Counted from the stretch's first letter, positions 27,688 through 36,868 are shown. The stretch is DNA of 40,970 nt from a bacterium (GCA_021817945.1 JAKAFL010000033.1:1-40970); one strand, 5' to 3'. Numbers and translations are program-made. The notes: generated by a model not told the origin, from the sequence alone.

Positions 27688-28722
27688 ATGGATCAAGACA
27701 TTTTCATTGGGACAGACAGCGGCGCCACCACGACAAAAATCGGGGCTGTGTGGAAAAATGGCGATGCAGTGACAACCCGGCTGCTGCAGCGGCCCACCCA
27801 GGCCGCACAGGGGCGCGAAGCCGTCATACGCGGTTGGATTGGGACCATTGATGAATTTCTGGCTGAAAATAAATTGGAATGGCGTCAGGTCCAGGGGGTG
27901 GGGCTTGCCATTCCGGGACCCTATAAAAGCTATGGCGTGATGGAACGCACCCCCAACCTGCCACCCAGCTTTGAAGGATGGGATGTGCACAAGGATTACA
28001 GCGCCGCCCTGGCTGCCCGCAGCGGGAGACCGTTGCCTTTGATCATGGGCAATGATGGAAATTACGGGGGCGTGGCCGAAGCGCGGCTGGCACGAGGTGA
28101 TTCCCGCACAACGGTTCTGATGTTCATGCCGGGATCGGGCTTGGGATGCGCCTACGTGGGTTCTGATGGCCTGCCCTTGGACGGAGACACACTCGCCGGC
28201 TTGGAGACCGGCCACGCACCGGCCCCTCTGCACCTTCTTGGAGGCATACGCCCCTTTCCCTGCGGTTGCGGACGCGCCTGGGGTTGTTACGAGGCGTACA
28301 CCGCCATTTCGGGACTGCCCCATTTGCTGGAGGAAAAACTGCCTCAGCATCCCGGGCACGAACTGGCCCGCTCATCGGCTTCCCCCAAGGAAAAAGTCCT
28401 TTCTCTGCGCTCACGGGCTCAACAGGGAGATCCTCTGGCCCTGGACATTTTTGATTTTCAGGCCCGGGCCATGGGCCTGCTTGTGGCTGATGTGGCCATG
28501 ACCCTGGACCCAGGCATTGTCATCATCGGAGGCGGCCTCATGGATTATGAAGCCACTTCGCCAGCTTTTCGGGAGAGGTATTTGAAAATCGTGCGCGAGA
28601 CCGCCACCCCTCTGCTCTGGCCGGCCCAGCGGGCGCGAATGAAAATCCAGCCAGCCGCCCTGGGTGACCTTTCCCAGGCCATCGGCGCCGCGCTGGTGGC
28701 GCTGTACCACTCCAAATCCTGA
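27688..28722 (+). CDS. ROK-family sugar kinase (glucokinase-like)
   Basis: The 344-residue protein has the ROK/ASKHA fold. IFIGTDSGATTTKIGAV is the N-terminal phosphate-binding loop. VGLAIPGPY and LIMGNDGNYGGVAEA supply the sugar site with the catalytic aspartate. The zinc-binding motif PCGCGRAWGCYEAY with an upstream LETGHAP His defines ROK members. DPGIVIIGGGL is the adenosine site. The likely substrate is glucose or a related hexose, but ROK specificity cannot be settled from sequence alone. The N-terminus agrees with the ATG at 27688. It is divergent from dus across 78 bases. Confidence 0.88.
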   Translation: MDQDIFIGTDSGATTTKIGAVWKNGDAVTTRLLQRPTQAAQGREAVIRGWIGTIDEFLAENKLEWRQVQGVGLAIPGPYKSYGVMERTPNLPPSFEGWDVHKDYSAALAARSGRPLPLIMGNDGNYGGVAEARLARGDSRTTVLMFMPGSGLGCAYVGSDGLPLDGDTLAGLETGHAPAPLHLLGGIRPFPCGCGRAWGCYEAYTAISGLPHLLEEKLPQHPGHELARSSASPKEKVLSLRSRAQQGDPLALDIFDFQARAMGLLVADVAMTLDPGIVIIGGGLMDYEATSPAFRERYLKIVRETATPLLWPAQRARMKIQPAALGDLSQAIGAALVALYHSKS

Positions 28723-28848
28723 GGCGCCACCCCTTTCCCTTCTGTCAGGTTTCCTGAAGGGGCGCGATGAAGCTGAAGGCAGCCGCTGCGGGTCTTTCCA
28801 GTCTTTGGAGCTTTTACACAAGCCGCATCGTGCTAAACTAACCTGCAA

Positions 28849-29442
28849 ATGAACGAATGGAACATACAAACCCGCGCCAGCACCTGCGCCGCCTGCCAGG
28901 TGGATTTTACAAACGGCCAGCCGTACCACACCGTGCTGTTTGATGAGCGCCACGGTTTGCGCCGGTCAGATATTTGCGAGCCATGCTGGCAAAAACAATC
29001 CGCCTCCCCTTCCCTGCGCCAGTCCGGTTTTGTCTCCCATTGGCAGGGCGTGTTTGAAGTGCCGCCCCCAACCCCGGAGCCGATCCAAAAGGAAAACGCC
29101 GAGTCCCTCCTGCGGAAGTTGATCCACCAGAATAATCCACGGCACGCCCCGGCGGCATTCATCCTGGCAGTCATGCTGGAACGCAAACGCCTCCTCAAGG
29201 TCAAGGAAACGATCAAGCAGGATGGCCGGAGGATTTTTGTGTACGAACACCCCAGCCAGGGGGATGTTTTCACCATTCCCGACCCGGACTTGAAGCTGGA
29301 TCAATTGGAACAGGTTCAAAAGGATGTGGCACAGCTTTTGGAGCATGGTATTGCTGAAAGCGAGGCCAACCCGGCGCCGCCTGCCGAGGCGACGGGGCCA
29401 GATTCCCCGGCCAGCCCGGCTGAAACCACTGCCACGCTTTGA
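28849..29442 (+). CDS. zinc-ribbon-like protein of unknown function, upstream of rnc
   Basis: The 197-residue protein begins with a treble-clef or zinc-ribbon-like pair of CxxC motifs (STCAACQ at about 12-15, ICEPCW at about 43-46). These are separated by a short beta-rich stretch (VLFDERHGLRRSD). The middle is helical and basic (HAPAAFILAVMLERKRLLKV), followed by YEHPSQGDVFTIPD. The C-terminal 30 residues are Ala/Pro-rich and probably unstructured. I do not recognise a named family. Its stop codon is directly followed by the ATG of rnc with no gap, so the two are translationally coupled and may act together in RNA metabolism (inference). Confidence 0.75.
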   Translation: MNEWNIQTRASTCAACQVDFTNGQPYHTVLFDERHGLRRSDICEPCWQKQSASPSLRQSGFVSHWQGVFEVPPPTPEPIQKENAESLLRKLIHQNNPRHAPAAFILAVMLERKRLLKVKETIKQDGRRIFVYEHPSQGDVFTIPDPDLKLDQLEQVQKDVAQLLEHGIAESEANPAPPAEATGPDSPASPAETTATL

Positions 29443-30171
29443 ATGGCCGCGCCCGACCTCACCACACTTCAGGACCGGCTGGGCTGCCATTTCCGGGATG
29501 AAAAACTCCTGGCGCTGGCGCTGACTCATCCATCTTTCAGCCGTCTTGGCTGTGACCAACCGCAGCACAACCAGCGCCTGGAATTCCTGGGCGACGCCAT
29601 CCTGGGCCTGGTTCTGGCCTGGGAGCTTTGCCTGCAATTTCCAGGTTTGCAGGAGGGCCAACTCACGCAATGCAGGGCTAAACTGGTCAACCGCCATGCT
29701 TTGGCCCTCAGGGGCCGCGCACTCGATTTGGGACCGCTCCTGATCCTCAGCAAGGGCGAGGAAAAAAGCGGTGGTCGAAACCGTCCCTCAGCCCTGGCGG
29801 ACGCCTATGAGGCGGTCTTGGGCGCCATTTTATTGGATCAAGGATTTGAAACGGTGCGTTCTTTCATCCAGAGGGATTTCTCAGAGGAACTCAAAAACCT
29901 TGAAACCTCGCCCGGCCTTGAGAATCCCAAGGGTGCCTTGCAGGAGCGGCTTCAATCCACATCCAATGCCACACCCGAGTATCAATTGATCTCTGCCGAA
30001 GGCGCAAAGCATGACCAGAGTTTTGAATGCGCCGTTTTCCATGAGGGCCGGGAACTGGCTCGGGGGCGGGGAAAAACCAAAAGACTTGCGGAAACCGCCG
30101 CCGCCTTGGAAGCCTTGAAACTTTTGCAGGCAGAAAATTCGCCCCTCCTTGGGCATCGTCCACCTGACTGA
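29443..30171 (+). CDS. rnc: ribonuclease III
   Basis: RNase III cuts double-stranded RNA, including rRNA precursors. The 242-residue protein has the nuclease domain with the signature HNQRLEFLGDAILGLVLAW. The second metal-site block is ALADAYEAVLGAILLDQGF. The C-terminal double-stranded RNA-binding domain (about 160-228) shows NPKGALQERLQS, PEYQLISAEGAKHDQSFEC and GRGKTKRLAETAAALEAL. Length is normal. The gene starts immediately after the zinc-ribbon gene. A TTTAAAC/GTTTAAA inverted repeat lies in the short convergent gap after the stop. Confidence 0.95.
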   Translation: MAAPDLTTLQDRLGCHFRDEKLLALALTHPSFSRLGCDQPQHNQRLEFLGDAILGLVLAWELCLQFPGLQEGQLTQCRAKLVNRHALALRGRALDLGPLLILSKGEEKSGGRNRPSALADAYEAVLGAILLDQGFETVRSFIQRDFSEELKNLETSPGLENPKGALQERLQSTSNATPEYQLISAEGAKHDQSFECAVFHEGRELARGRGKTKRLAETAAALEALKLLQAENSPLLGHRPPD

Positions 30172-30218
30172 ACGGGATTTAAACGGCTGGTTTAAAAAAA
30201 TCCTGCCCGCCGCCGCGG

Positions 30219-30713
30219 TCAGGGCTGGCCGGGTTCATCCAGAAAAGTCATTTTTACGCCCTGTGTGGGAGCGGTAAAACGTTCAATGAGCGGTACACCG
30301 CCCTGGGGTGGCGCGGCTGTTTTGGAGACATTTTCAGGTGTAGTCTGGGTAAGGGCGGATCTTAAAGCGCCTTCCACCAATTGTGCGCAGTGAATTTTCA
30401 TGGGCGGCAAAGGCCCCAATTCCCCGGCCAGTTCGTTTGTCTTGAGGGCCAGAGCCTCCTCGGCGGTCTTGCCCCGGATTAGTTCCGTGGCCAGACTGGC
30501 CACGGCAATGGCCGTCTCACATCCAAAGGATTGAAAGGTGGCCTGGTCTATAACCTTGCGCCCGTTTTGTTCCTTGAACTTCACCCACATCCGCAGCATC
30601 TCCCCACAATCGGAATTGCCCACTGTCCCGACGCGATCGGCGTCCGCCAACTCGCCCATGTTACGGGGATTGGCCAGCGCCGCTTCTATCCGTTTTTGCA
30701 AATCTTCGTTCAT
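30219..30713 (-). CDS. IscU/NifU-like Fe-S cluster scaffold protein
   Basis: The first 120 residues form an IscU/NifU N-terminal domain that assembles Fe-S clusters on three cysteines. These are Cys36 (GNSDCGEML), Cys65 (QSFGCETAIAVASLATEL) and Cys109 (KIHCAQLVEGAL). The Asp usually next to the first Cys is Glu here. A 40-residue C-terminal tail rich in Pro/Thr is not part of the fold. No IscS, IscA or ferredoxin gene is adjacent. It lies 41 bases downstream of the LysR gene on the same strand, so the two could be co-transcribed. Confidence 0.88.
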   Translation of the reverse strand: MNEDLQKRIEAALANPRNMGELADADRVGTVGNSDCGEMLRMWVKFKEQNGRKVIDQATFQSFGCETAIAVASLATELIRGKTAEEALALKTNELAGELGPLPPMKIHCAQLVEGALRSALTQTTPENVSKTAAPPQGGVPLIERFTAPTQGVKMTFLDEPGQP

Positions 30714-30754
30714 GCAAAGGCCGAACCGCTGGTTCCGGTTGGCGCCGTCTTACC

Positions 30755-31636
30755 TCAAATGGATTCCTTGAGTATGGCCAGGAATTGCTTCATGGCAGGC
30801 GACAACACCTTGTTTCGCTTGAAAATCGCCGCCAAGGGCCGGTAAAACTCCCCGTCTTCAATCGGCACCGCAATCAGCGTCTGTTTTGCAATCTCCTGGG
30901 TGACGGTTCCCTGGGGCACAATGGAAACCCCTGCGTCAATTTCCACCGCCCTTTTGACCGTTTCCACGTTGTCAAACTCCATCACGTGGTTCACTTCCAC
31001 GTCATGTTCCTTCAATATCTTGTCCAGCGCCTTGCGGGTGGGGATGTCCGGCTCAAAACTGATCACTTTCTGCCCTGCAAGGGATTTGAGCTTGATGGAT
31101 TTCTGTCTTGAAAACGGGTGTTGCGGGTGGGCGATCAAAACGAGGGGCTCCTTGCGCAAGGGCACAATTTCCAGTTTGGAATCCCGGACGGGATAGGCCA
31201 CCAAGCCCAGGTCCACCACGTTGCTCAGCACATCCTCATACACCTGGTTGGCTCGCCGGTATTCCACATGGATATTGACCGTGGGATAGCTTTTCATGAA
31301 CCGCTTGATGTAGGGCGGCAAATCATGAAGGCCAATGGAATAGATGGTGGCCACGCGAATGGTGCCGGAAATGATGTCCTTGAGCTCCTGCAAACGGCTG
31401 TGAAGCGATTCGTACGTTTGAATGATCTGCTTGCTGTAATCGTAAAGCACCTGCCCCTCACGGGTGAGGCGGAACTTTTTCTTGCTGCGTTCGATCAAAA
31501 GGGATTTGAAAACCCGCTCCAAGGCGCTGATTTGCTGGCTGACTGCGGATTGGGTGATACTGTTTATTTGTGCTGCTTTGGTAAAACTTTCCGTTTCAGC
31601 AAGATCGCAAAACACCTTGAGGCTATCAATTTGCAT
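30755..31636 (-). CDS. LysR-family transcriptional regulator
   Basis: The 293-residue protein has the LysR layout. A winged helix-turn-helix (1-60: DSLKVFCDLAETESFTKAAQ, then SITQSAVSQQISALERVFK) is followed by a linker helix and a periplasmic-binding-like effector domain (about 90-290). Resemblance is to the CysB/CysL-type branch often controlling sulfur or nitrogen metabolism, but the effector is unknown. The divergent partner usual for LysR genes is missing: the upstream gene (hybrid kinase-like) is on the same strand 30 bases away. The Fe-S scaffold lies downstream on the same strand, which makes it a candidate target. Confidence 0.9.
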   Translation of the reverse strand: MQIDSLKVFCDLAETESFTKAAQINSITQSAVSQQISALERVFKSLLIERSKKKFRLTREGQVLYDYSKQIIQTYESLHSRLQELKDIISGTIRVATIYSIGLHDLPPYIKRFMKSYPTVNIHVEYRRANQVYEDVLSNVVDLGLVAYPVRDSKLEIVPLRKEPLVLIAHPQHPFSRQKSIKLKSLAGQKVISFEPDIPTRKALDKILKEHDVEVNHVMEFDNVETVKRAVEIDAGVSIVPQGTVTQEIAKQTLIAVPIEDGEFYRPLAAIFKRNKVLSPAMKQFLAILKESI

Positions 31637-31666
31637 AAGTTAAATTAAACAAGATGGCGGTATTCG

Positions 31667-33190
31667 TCAACTCCCCTCCTGGCTGGTTTTATGCCGCCTG
31701 AGCGTGTTTTTAACTTTGGAAAGCAATTCCACGCTGGTGAAGGGTTTGGCAAGATAATCAGTGCCAGGACGTGATTCCGGCGGAAAAACATGCCCGCTCG
31801 TGCAAAGGATCGGCACTGCCTGGCTCATCTGCCGGATACGGTCCATCAATTCCCGTCCGCCCATTCCAGGCATGACCATGTCTGTGATGACCAGATCTAT
31901 GTGGTGCGAGGGGTCCCGCAGGAGTTCCAAGGCTGCCGACCCATTTCCCGCGGTCAAGACTCGGTAACCAAAATCGCCCAGGATGGTTTGCGCCATGTTC
32001 AGTAGAAGCGGTTCATCATCCACCACCAGCACGGTGCCGGTGCCCCCCAAGGCATCGGTGGTGACCGCCATGTCGGGAACATGGGTTTTCTCTGCCGGGA
32101 TGTAAAGTCGCGCCGAGGTGCCTTTTCCGGGCTGGCTGGATAATGCAACGCCTCCGCCATGGTTGCTTAGAATGCCATAGACCAAAGCCAGGCCCAAACC
32201 GCGATGCGGCGCGGCCTTGGTGGTGAAAAATGGCTCGAATATTCGCGGCATGATCCCCGCCTCCATTCCCTCCCCTTCATCCAAAACCTCGATACAGACG
32301 TATTGTGGATGGTTCAGCCGCACGTTGACATCCTGCGATGGCTGGCTCAATTGCACATTTCGGGTCTGCACCACGATGGACCCGCTTTGGATGGGCCCAT
32401 AGGACTCCATCGCATTCTCCAGGACTTTCATCAGGGCCTGTTCCATCTTGGGTTCATCAAAACGCGCCTCCAAAAGGGATTTTTCCAGTATCAGGTTCCA
32501 GGCAAACCGGGGTCCCTTGGCTTTGCCCGCCTGCCCCACGCATCGCGTCACCACCGCATTCAAGTTGCCGGCGGGAATTTGCCTGCTTTTTTTATCCTGC
32601 CGGCTGAAATGGGCCAAATCCCCCGCTATTTCCGCCGCCCTGGCGGCAGATTTTTGAACTTCACCCAGGGATGTTCGCCATGGATGGCTCGCCTCCGCCT
32701 TGCCCAGCAGGAGCGACGTGTGCGCCAGTATCCCCGTCAGGGCGTTGTTGAAATCCAATGACACCGTCTGCGCCAGTTGCAACATGCAATCCAGTTTTTG
32801 CTGCAAGTGCGCAGGATCCGCGGCCGTTTGGGCGGTTGTTCCCGCACCGGTTTTATCCGCCAGCAATTGCACCACCCACCGGCGCGAATCCAGACTCTCA
32901 GCCGGGCAGAGGGCCACCAAATAGTTTGCCAAAACCCCGCCCACCAACCGGAATTTGACCGGTTCCAAAACAGGCCCCGTAGGACCCTCCCGCGCCCGTT
33001 TCAAAAAGGTCTGGGCATCCATCGAATTTTCACCAGCCCAAATCGTCGCCAATTGCGATGCTCCCGGCGTGAGGGGCGCGCCAAAGATGCTTTGCGCCGC
33101 CTGGTTGGCCTGAAGTATGAACCCCTGCTCATCAACCAGCAGCGCCGGCCATGACAAATGATTCAAATCAAGTACAACTTCGGCTTTCAT
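31667..33190 (-). CDS. hybrid histidine-kinase-like protein with receiver domain, phospho-His replaced
   Basis: The 507-residue soluble protein has a PAS-like sensor (about 5-110), a dimerisation helix (about 128-165), an HATPase_c domain (about 245-365) and a C-terminal receiver (about 386-500). The ATPase boxes are intact: N box LENAMES (Asn259), DEGEGME, FEPFFTTK and GLGLALVYG. The receiver has DD391-392, phospho-acceptor Asp437 (ITDMVMPG), Thr464 and Lys482. The dimerisation helix, however, reads SLDFNN where the family has AHDFNN. The phospho-accepting His is Leu145. It may be a pseudokinase or depend on a partner kinase. No membrane helix is seen. Confidence 0.88.
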   Translation of the reverse strand: MKAEVVLDLNHLSWPALLVDEQGFILQANQAAQSIFGAPLTPGASQLATIWAGENSMDAQTFLKRAREGPTGPVLEPVKFRLVGGVLANYLVALCPAESLDSRRWVVQLLADKTGAGTTAQTAADPAHLQQKLDCMLQLAQTVSLDFNNALTGILAHTSLLLGKAEASHPWRTSLGEVQKSAARAAEIAGDLAHFSRQDKKSRQIPAGNLNAVVTRCVGQAGKAKGPRFAWNLILEKSLLEARFDEPKMEQALMKVLENAMESYGPIQSGSIVVQTRNVQLSQPSQDVNVRLNHPQYVCIEVLDEGEGMEAGIMPRIFEPFFTTKAAPHRGLGLALVYGILSNHGGGVALSSQPGKGTSARLYIPAEKTHVPDMAVTTDALGGTGTVLVVDDEPLLLNMAQTILGDFGYRVLTAGNGSAALELLRDPSHHIDLVITDMVMPGMGGRELMDRIRQMSQAVPILCTSGHVFPPESRPGTDYLAKPFTSVELLSKVKNTLRRHKTSQEGS

Positions 33191-33330
33191 CCACAGAACG
33201 TCGGTTAAAAGACCGAAACTACAGCCCTTTTTACAAAATTCAAGAAAGGTTCACGATTCAAAAAGAAGTTCCGGTCCAAAACCCAAATCCGTCCTCCTTG
33301 CAGCAAGGTTTAAATCAAGCTTTGCCGGTT

Positions 33331-34185
33331 TTATCGAATTCTGGCATAGGAAACAAAAAATGCCCCCAACCATCGGCATCCAGCGGCTTTGGCTTGTTTT
33401 CCCGCCCGCAAAACTTCGGCATGGCTGAGAGGTTCACCGCCCAGACCTGCGGCCAGATTGGTGATACAGGAGACTGCGGCGACGCGCATGCCGCATTGGC
33501 GTGCCACGATCACCTCTGGAACGGTGCTCATGCCCACTGCATCCGCCCCCAACCGGGAAAAAGCCCTGATCTCTGCGGCAGTTTCGTAACTGGGCCCGCT
33601 CACGGCCAGGTACACCCCGGTCCGCAGCCGTATGCCACTGCGCCTGCCGGCTTTGCGCAGGAGTTTCCTCAAATCCAGGTCGTAGGCCTGGGTAAGATCC
33701 ACAAACCTGGACATTCCAGAAACCTCCGCCCCGCGCAGTGGATTGGATCCCATCAGGTTGATGTGGTCGGTCACCACCATGAATTCCCCAGGTTGCCATG
33801 TGGGATGAATGCCCCCTGCCGCATTGGTCAGCAGTAAATCCTTCACCCCGGCAGAAGCCAGCGCGCGGACTGGAAAAGTGACCTGCGCCATTTCATGCCC
33901 CTCGTAAAAATGAGTCCGGCCACTCAGCACCCAGACGGGAACCCCCTCCATGTCCACCAAGTGACATTCCCCGGGATGCCCTTCCACCCCGGGCTTGCCA
34001 AATCCTGGAATATCAAGGCACCTCACCCGCTTCAAGCTCCGCCACTTCTCCAGGACCCAGCCAAACCCGCTCCCCAAAACCAGCGCCAACCGCGGCGGAT
34101 CCCCCAATCTCAAACGCAAACTCCTGCCGGCCTTGCAGGGGTCAGCCAGGTGGGCGATTTTATTTTTATCCCTGCTCGAAGACAT
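33331..34185 (-). CDS. purine nucleoside phosphorylase (trimeric type)
   Basis: The enzyme splits inosine or guanosine with phosphate into free base and ribose-1-phosphate in purine salvage. The 284-residue protein shows the class signatures: LALVLGSGFGWVLEKW (phosphate loop), EGHPG, LSGRTHFYEGH, LTNAAGGIHP, NLMGSNPL, VYLAVSGPSYETAAEIR, GADAVGMSTVPEVIVARQC (base and ribose site) and SCITNLAAGL. Length fits the low-molecular-mass trimeric family (PunA type). The lipoprotein gene lies upstream on the same strand at 153 bases. The gap to the kinase-like gene downstream (140 bases) holds only a small GTCGGTT/GACCGA hairpin. Confidence 0.93.
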   Translation of the reverse strand: MSSSRDKNKIAHLADPCKAGRSLRLRLGDPPRLALVLGSGFGWVLEKWRSLKRVRCLDIPGFGKPGVEGHPGECHLVDMEGVPVWVLSGRTHFYEGHEMAQVTFPVRALASAGVKDLLLTNAAGGIHPTWQPGEFMVVTDHINLMGSNPLRGAEVSGMSRFVDLTQAYDLDLRKLLRKAGRRSGIRLRTGVYLAVSGPSYETAAEIRAFSRLGADAVGMSTVPEVIVARQCGMRVAAVSCITNLAAGLGGEPLSHAEVLRAGKQAKAAGCRWLGAFFVSYARIR

Positions 34186-34338
34186 TCAACAAGGAATGAA
34201 GACCTTTTCAGGTTCAACAATGCGCGATCAACGCCCCGTCAAACCCAATCCTTCAGCAAAGCCGCTCTCGCAGCCTCAAACCGACCGTTCCAACATCCCC
34301 ATTAGACACAGGCCCGGCGCCTCCCTCAAACCGGGGCT

Positions 34339-34725
34339 TTAGTTGAGGATATGCAGCGTGTATAGCTTGGAATATTGACTATCCGGTTTGGGCGGCGCGC
34401 CAAAGGTATTGTACAGGTAATCAAATTTGAAGCGGTACTGGATGGAGCTTGCATTGGGTGGCACGGGCAAAAGCCCCTCCCACCGGTTCGGCAGCATGGC
34501 TTCCTGTTGCATGGGATACGATTGGCCCTCCACCAAAACGTATGCCTTGATGCTATCCCACCGCAGGGATTGTTGCTGGGTGTCAAACATCGCCTCCACG
34601 GGGTAGAGATTATTCGCGTTCCGTGGCTGTTCATTTGGCGTAAGGCGTGTGAACGTGCCGCTGACACATCCCGCCAGCCCTAAAATCAACGCCGGCACCA
34701 AAACAAACATCTTGGCTCTTTTCAT
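34339..34725 (-). CDS. small lipoprotein of unknown function
   Basis: The 128-residue protein has a classic lipoprotein signal peptide ending in LGLAGC (Cys20), so it is expected to be lipid-anchored. The mature part is about 109 residues with no recognised domain. It contains YPVEAMFDTQQQSLRWDSIK and IQYRFKFDYLYNT, suggesting a small beta-rich fold. It may be conserved in related bacteria, but no function can be assigned. It is the last gene before the repeat-rich island, whose first target duplication begins about 50 bases upstream of its start. Confidence 0.7.
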   Translation of the reverse strand: MKRAKMFVLVPALILGLAGCVSGTFTRLTPNEQPRNANNLYPVEAMFDTQQQSLRWDSIKAYVLVEGQSYPMQQEAMLPNRWEGLLPVPPNASSIQYRFKFDYLYNTFGAPPKPDSQYSKLYTLHILN

Positions 34726-34786
34726 GCCCTAAGCCTGCCAAATAAATCCCGTTTGTAAAGTTGGATTTCCACGCTTGAACCCGAAA

Positions 34787-35407
34787 GGGTGCCTCTCCGT
34801 TTTTGGGAGAGTCCCCCTCAGCCTCCGCGTTTGAATTTTTATAAACCTCCACAAACCAACTGCTCCGCTCTCCCTCCCCATCAATCTCCATGGGTGGCGG
34901 GGACCGGGGAGGGGTGGTGCCGAGCTTTCGGAAAATGAGATTGCTCATTTATCGCGCTGGCTGTTTGCGATTCCCCCCTCTCCTTAATCCTCTCCCCGCG
35001 CACCGCTGGCGGGGCGAGGAAACCAGAGGCGCAGGGCTGTTGCGTGCGCTTGAAAGGGCGATTACCTTCGACCTTCGAAATGGTTTTAAACCCTATTGAA
35101 CCCACCGCCTCTTTCTCCCTCTCCATCAATCCCATTGATGGGGAGGGCCGGGGAGGGGTGGCACTGATCTTTCGGAAACGGGCAATTTGGCCCCAGCTCC
35201 AAAGGGGCGACCTATTCGTAGAAATCCAATCTCCAAAAATCATTCCGAGCCCTGTTGGGGCGGTACATACAAGGCATCCAACCCATGCAAAATTGCGGGG
35301 AATATCCCCCCACTGGGCATGTCTATGCTCCATATGGTCAAACCCAAAACCGCCCCATCGCTCTCCTTCCACCCAAATTTCACCAGCCTAAAAACTGAGA
35401 TGCGCCC
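34787..35407 (+). mobile_element. 621-bp non-autonomous TIR element, copy 1
   Basis: The stretch begins GGGTGCCTCTCCG and ends in the mirror of GGGCGCATCTCAG, giving 13-base imperfect inverted ends. It is flanked by a perfect 9-base direct repeat, AACCCGAAA (34778-34786 and 35408-35416), as expected for transposition. The target is the left end of a 166-bp-family element, the remainder of which is at 35408-35478. It contains an internal 244-base unit bounded by CTTTCGG but no convincing protein, so it is MITE-like and would need a transposase from elsewhere. A second, inverted copy lies at 36957-37825. Confidence 0.8.
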
Positions 35408-35478
35408 AACCCGAAAACAGAATGGAAAGAGTCAAGATGCCGGCGCAGATTGGTCTTTTGAGTTTTGTTTTTCAGGTT
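35408..35478 (+). mobile_element. deleted copy D of the 166-bp element
   Basis: Only 71 bases remain. The left end AACCCGAAAACAGAATGG runs through GTCAAGATGC, then jumps to GCAGATTGG and the right end GTTTTTCAGGTT (35467-35478). About 95 internal bases, including the central stem, are missing relative to copies A-C. It lies directly upstream of the MFS gene start. Confidence 0.7.
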
Positions 35479-35512
35479 GTATCCACGCCTCATTTGCGTT
35501 TATGGTCTGGAG

Positions 35513-36868
35513 ATGCACCGCCCCAGCCAGGCCTCCTCCGGATTTAACCAGTTGCGATGGATCATTTGCGCGCTCTTGTTTTTTTCCACCACTTGCAATT
35601 ACCTTGATCGTCAGGTCATCAGCTACCTCAAGGAATTCTTTTGCCGACCTCAAGCGGAGGGCGGGTTTGGCTGGAACAACACGGATTTTGGCAATTTAAC
35701 CTCCTTTTTTACCGCGTTTTACGCCGGCGTCACCATCGGCGCAGGGTGGGTTATTGACAAAATTGGCACCAAGGTCGGCCTCGCCCTTTCACTTTTCCTT
35801 TGGTCGCTTTTCGGCATGGTCAATGCCTTTGTGGGCAGGACCCTCGCCATGCACATCGTGATCCGAAGCCTTTTTGCCATCGGCGAGGGGGGCAATTTCC
35901 CCGCCTCCATCAAAACCGTGGCGGAATGGTTTCCCAAAAGGGAGCGGGCCCTGGCCACCGCCATCTTCAACAGCGGCTCAAACTTCGGCGCCATGATCGC
36001 CTCGCTTTTTGTGCCTTGGTGCATGATCCACTACGGAGATCAATCGGGCTGGAAAATGGCTTTCATCGTCACCGGTGCCGTGGGGTTGGTCTGGCTCGTC
36101 TTTTGGTTTTGGTTGTATGAGACACCCCAAAAACATAAGCGCCTCTCCCGCGACGAGTTCAACCACATCCACCTGGATGAAGACCCCGCCGCCCAAACAG
36201 CCGCCCCAACCCAGGTCCCGTGGTTGCGTCTTTTTGGACATCGCCAGTTGTGGGCCTTTTTTGCAGGGAAATTCATGACGGACGGCATCTGGTGGTTTCT
36301 CCTTTTTTGGCTGCCGGATTACCTGCAAAAACAATTTGGCATGTCCAAGCACCAAATCATGCTGCCCACCTTTATCGTCTATGGCGTGGCCATCGTCGGC
36401 AGCATTTATGGAGGCAGCATCCCCATGACACTCATTCGCCGGGGCATGCCGGTTTACAAGGCCCGCATGACCACCATGTTTTTAATCGCCCTCCTGCCTC
36501 TCGCCTTGGTCACCACCCAGTTTTTTGGCAATCCGCACGTTTTCACCCATTACGCCTCTGTCCTGGCTGTCGCCACCATTTGCATCGGAGCCACAGCCCA
36601 CCAGGCTTGGTCCGCCAACCTCTTCACCACCGTTTCCGACATGTTCCCTAAAAACGCCGTCGGCAGTGTCACAGGCATCGGAACCATGGCCGGCGGCATT
36701 GGCGGCGTCATCATCCAGCAACTCGCCGGCCGCCTGGGAGACGCCTATAAAAACACCCCGCAAACCGCCTATTTCATCATGTTCATCATTTGCGCATCCA
36801 GTTACTTGATCGCATGGGTCCTGATGAAAATCCTGGTCCCCAGACACCAACCCATCACCAACCTCTGA
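35513..36868 (+). CDS. MFS transporter, anion:cation symporter family (hexuronate/sugar-acid type)
   Basis: The 451-residue integral membrane protein has about twelve hydrophobic helices and the MFS signature in GAGWVIDKIGTKVGLALSLF. NYLDRQVISYL and SLFAIGEGGNFPASIKTVAE are hallmarks of the ACS/ExuT-like subgroup that carries hexuronates, tartrate or similar acids with H+ or Na+. The true substrate is not known. The ATG at 35513 is used because the longer frame from a TTG at 35465 runs into a repeat. The gene is the only one between two inverted mobile elements (34787-35407 and 36957-37825) and may have been moved or be unstable with them. Confidence 0.85.
   Translation: MHRPSQASSGFNQLRWIICALLFFSTTCNYLDRQVISYLKEFFCRPQAEGGFGWNNTDFGNLTSFFTAFYAGVTIGAGWVIDKIGTKVGLALSLFLWSLFGMVNAFVGRTLAMHIVIRSLFAIGEGGNFPASIKTVAEWFPKRERALATAIFNSGSNFGAMIASLFVPWCMIHYGDQSGWKMAFIVTGAVGLVWLVFWFWLYETPQKHKRLSRDEFNHIHLDEDPAAQTAAPTQVPWLRLFGHRQLWAFFAGKFMTDGIWWFLLFWLPDYLQKQFGMSKHQIMLPTFIVYGVAIVGSIYGGSIPMTLIRRGMPVYKARMTTMFLIALLPLALVTTQFFGNPHVFTHYASVLAVATICIGATAHQAWSANLFTTVSDMFPKNAVGSVTGIGTMAGGIGGVIIQQLAGRLGDAYKNTPQTAYFIMFIICASSYLIAWVLMKILVPRHQPITNL

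Noticed and set aside
27610..28359. N-terminal extension of the dus reading frame
   Set aside because: It overlaps the ROK kinase gene on the other strand and shows no dus-related sequence before residue 250.
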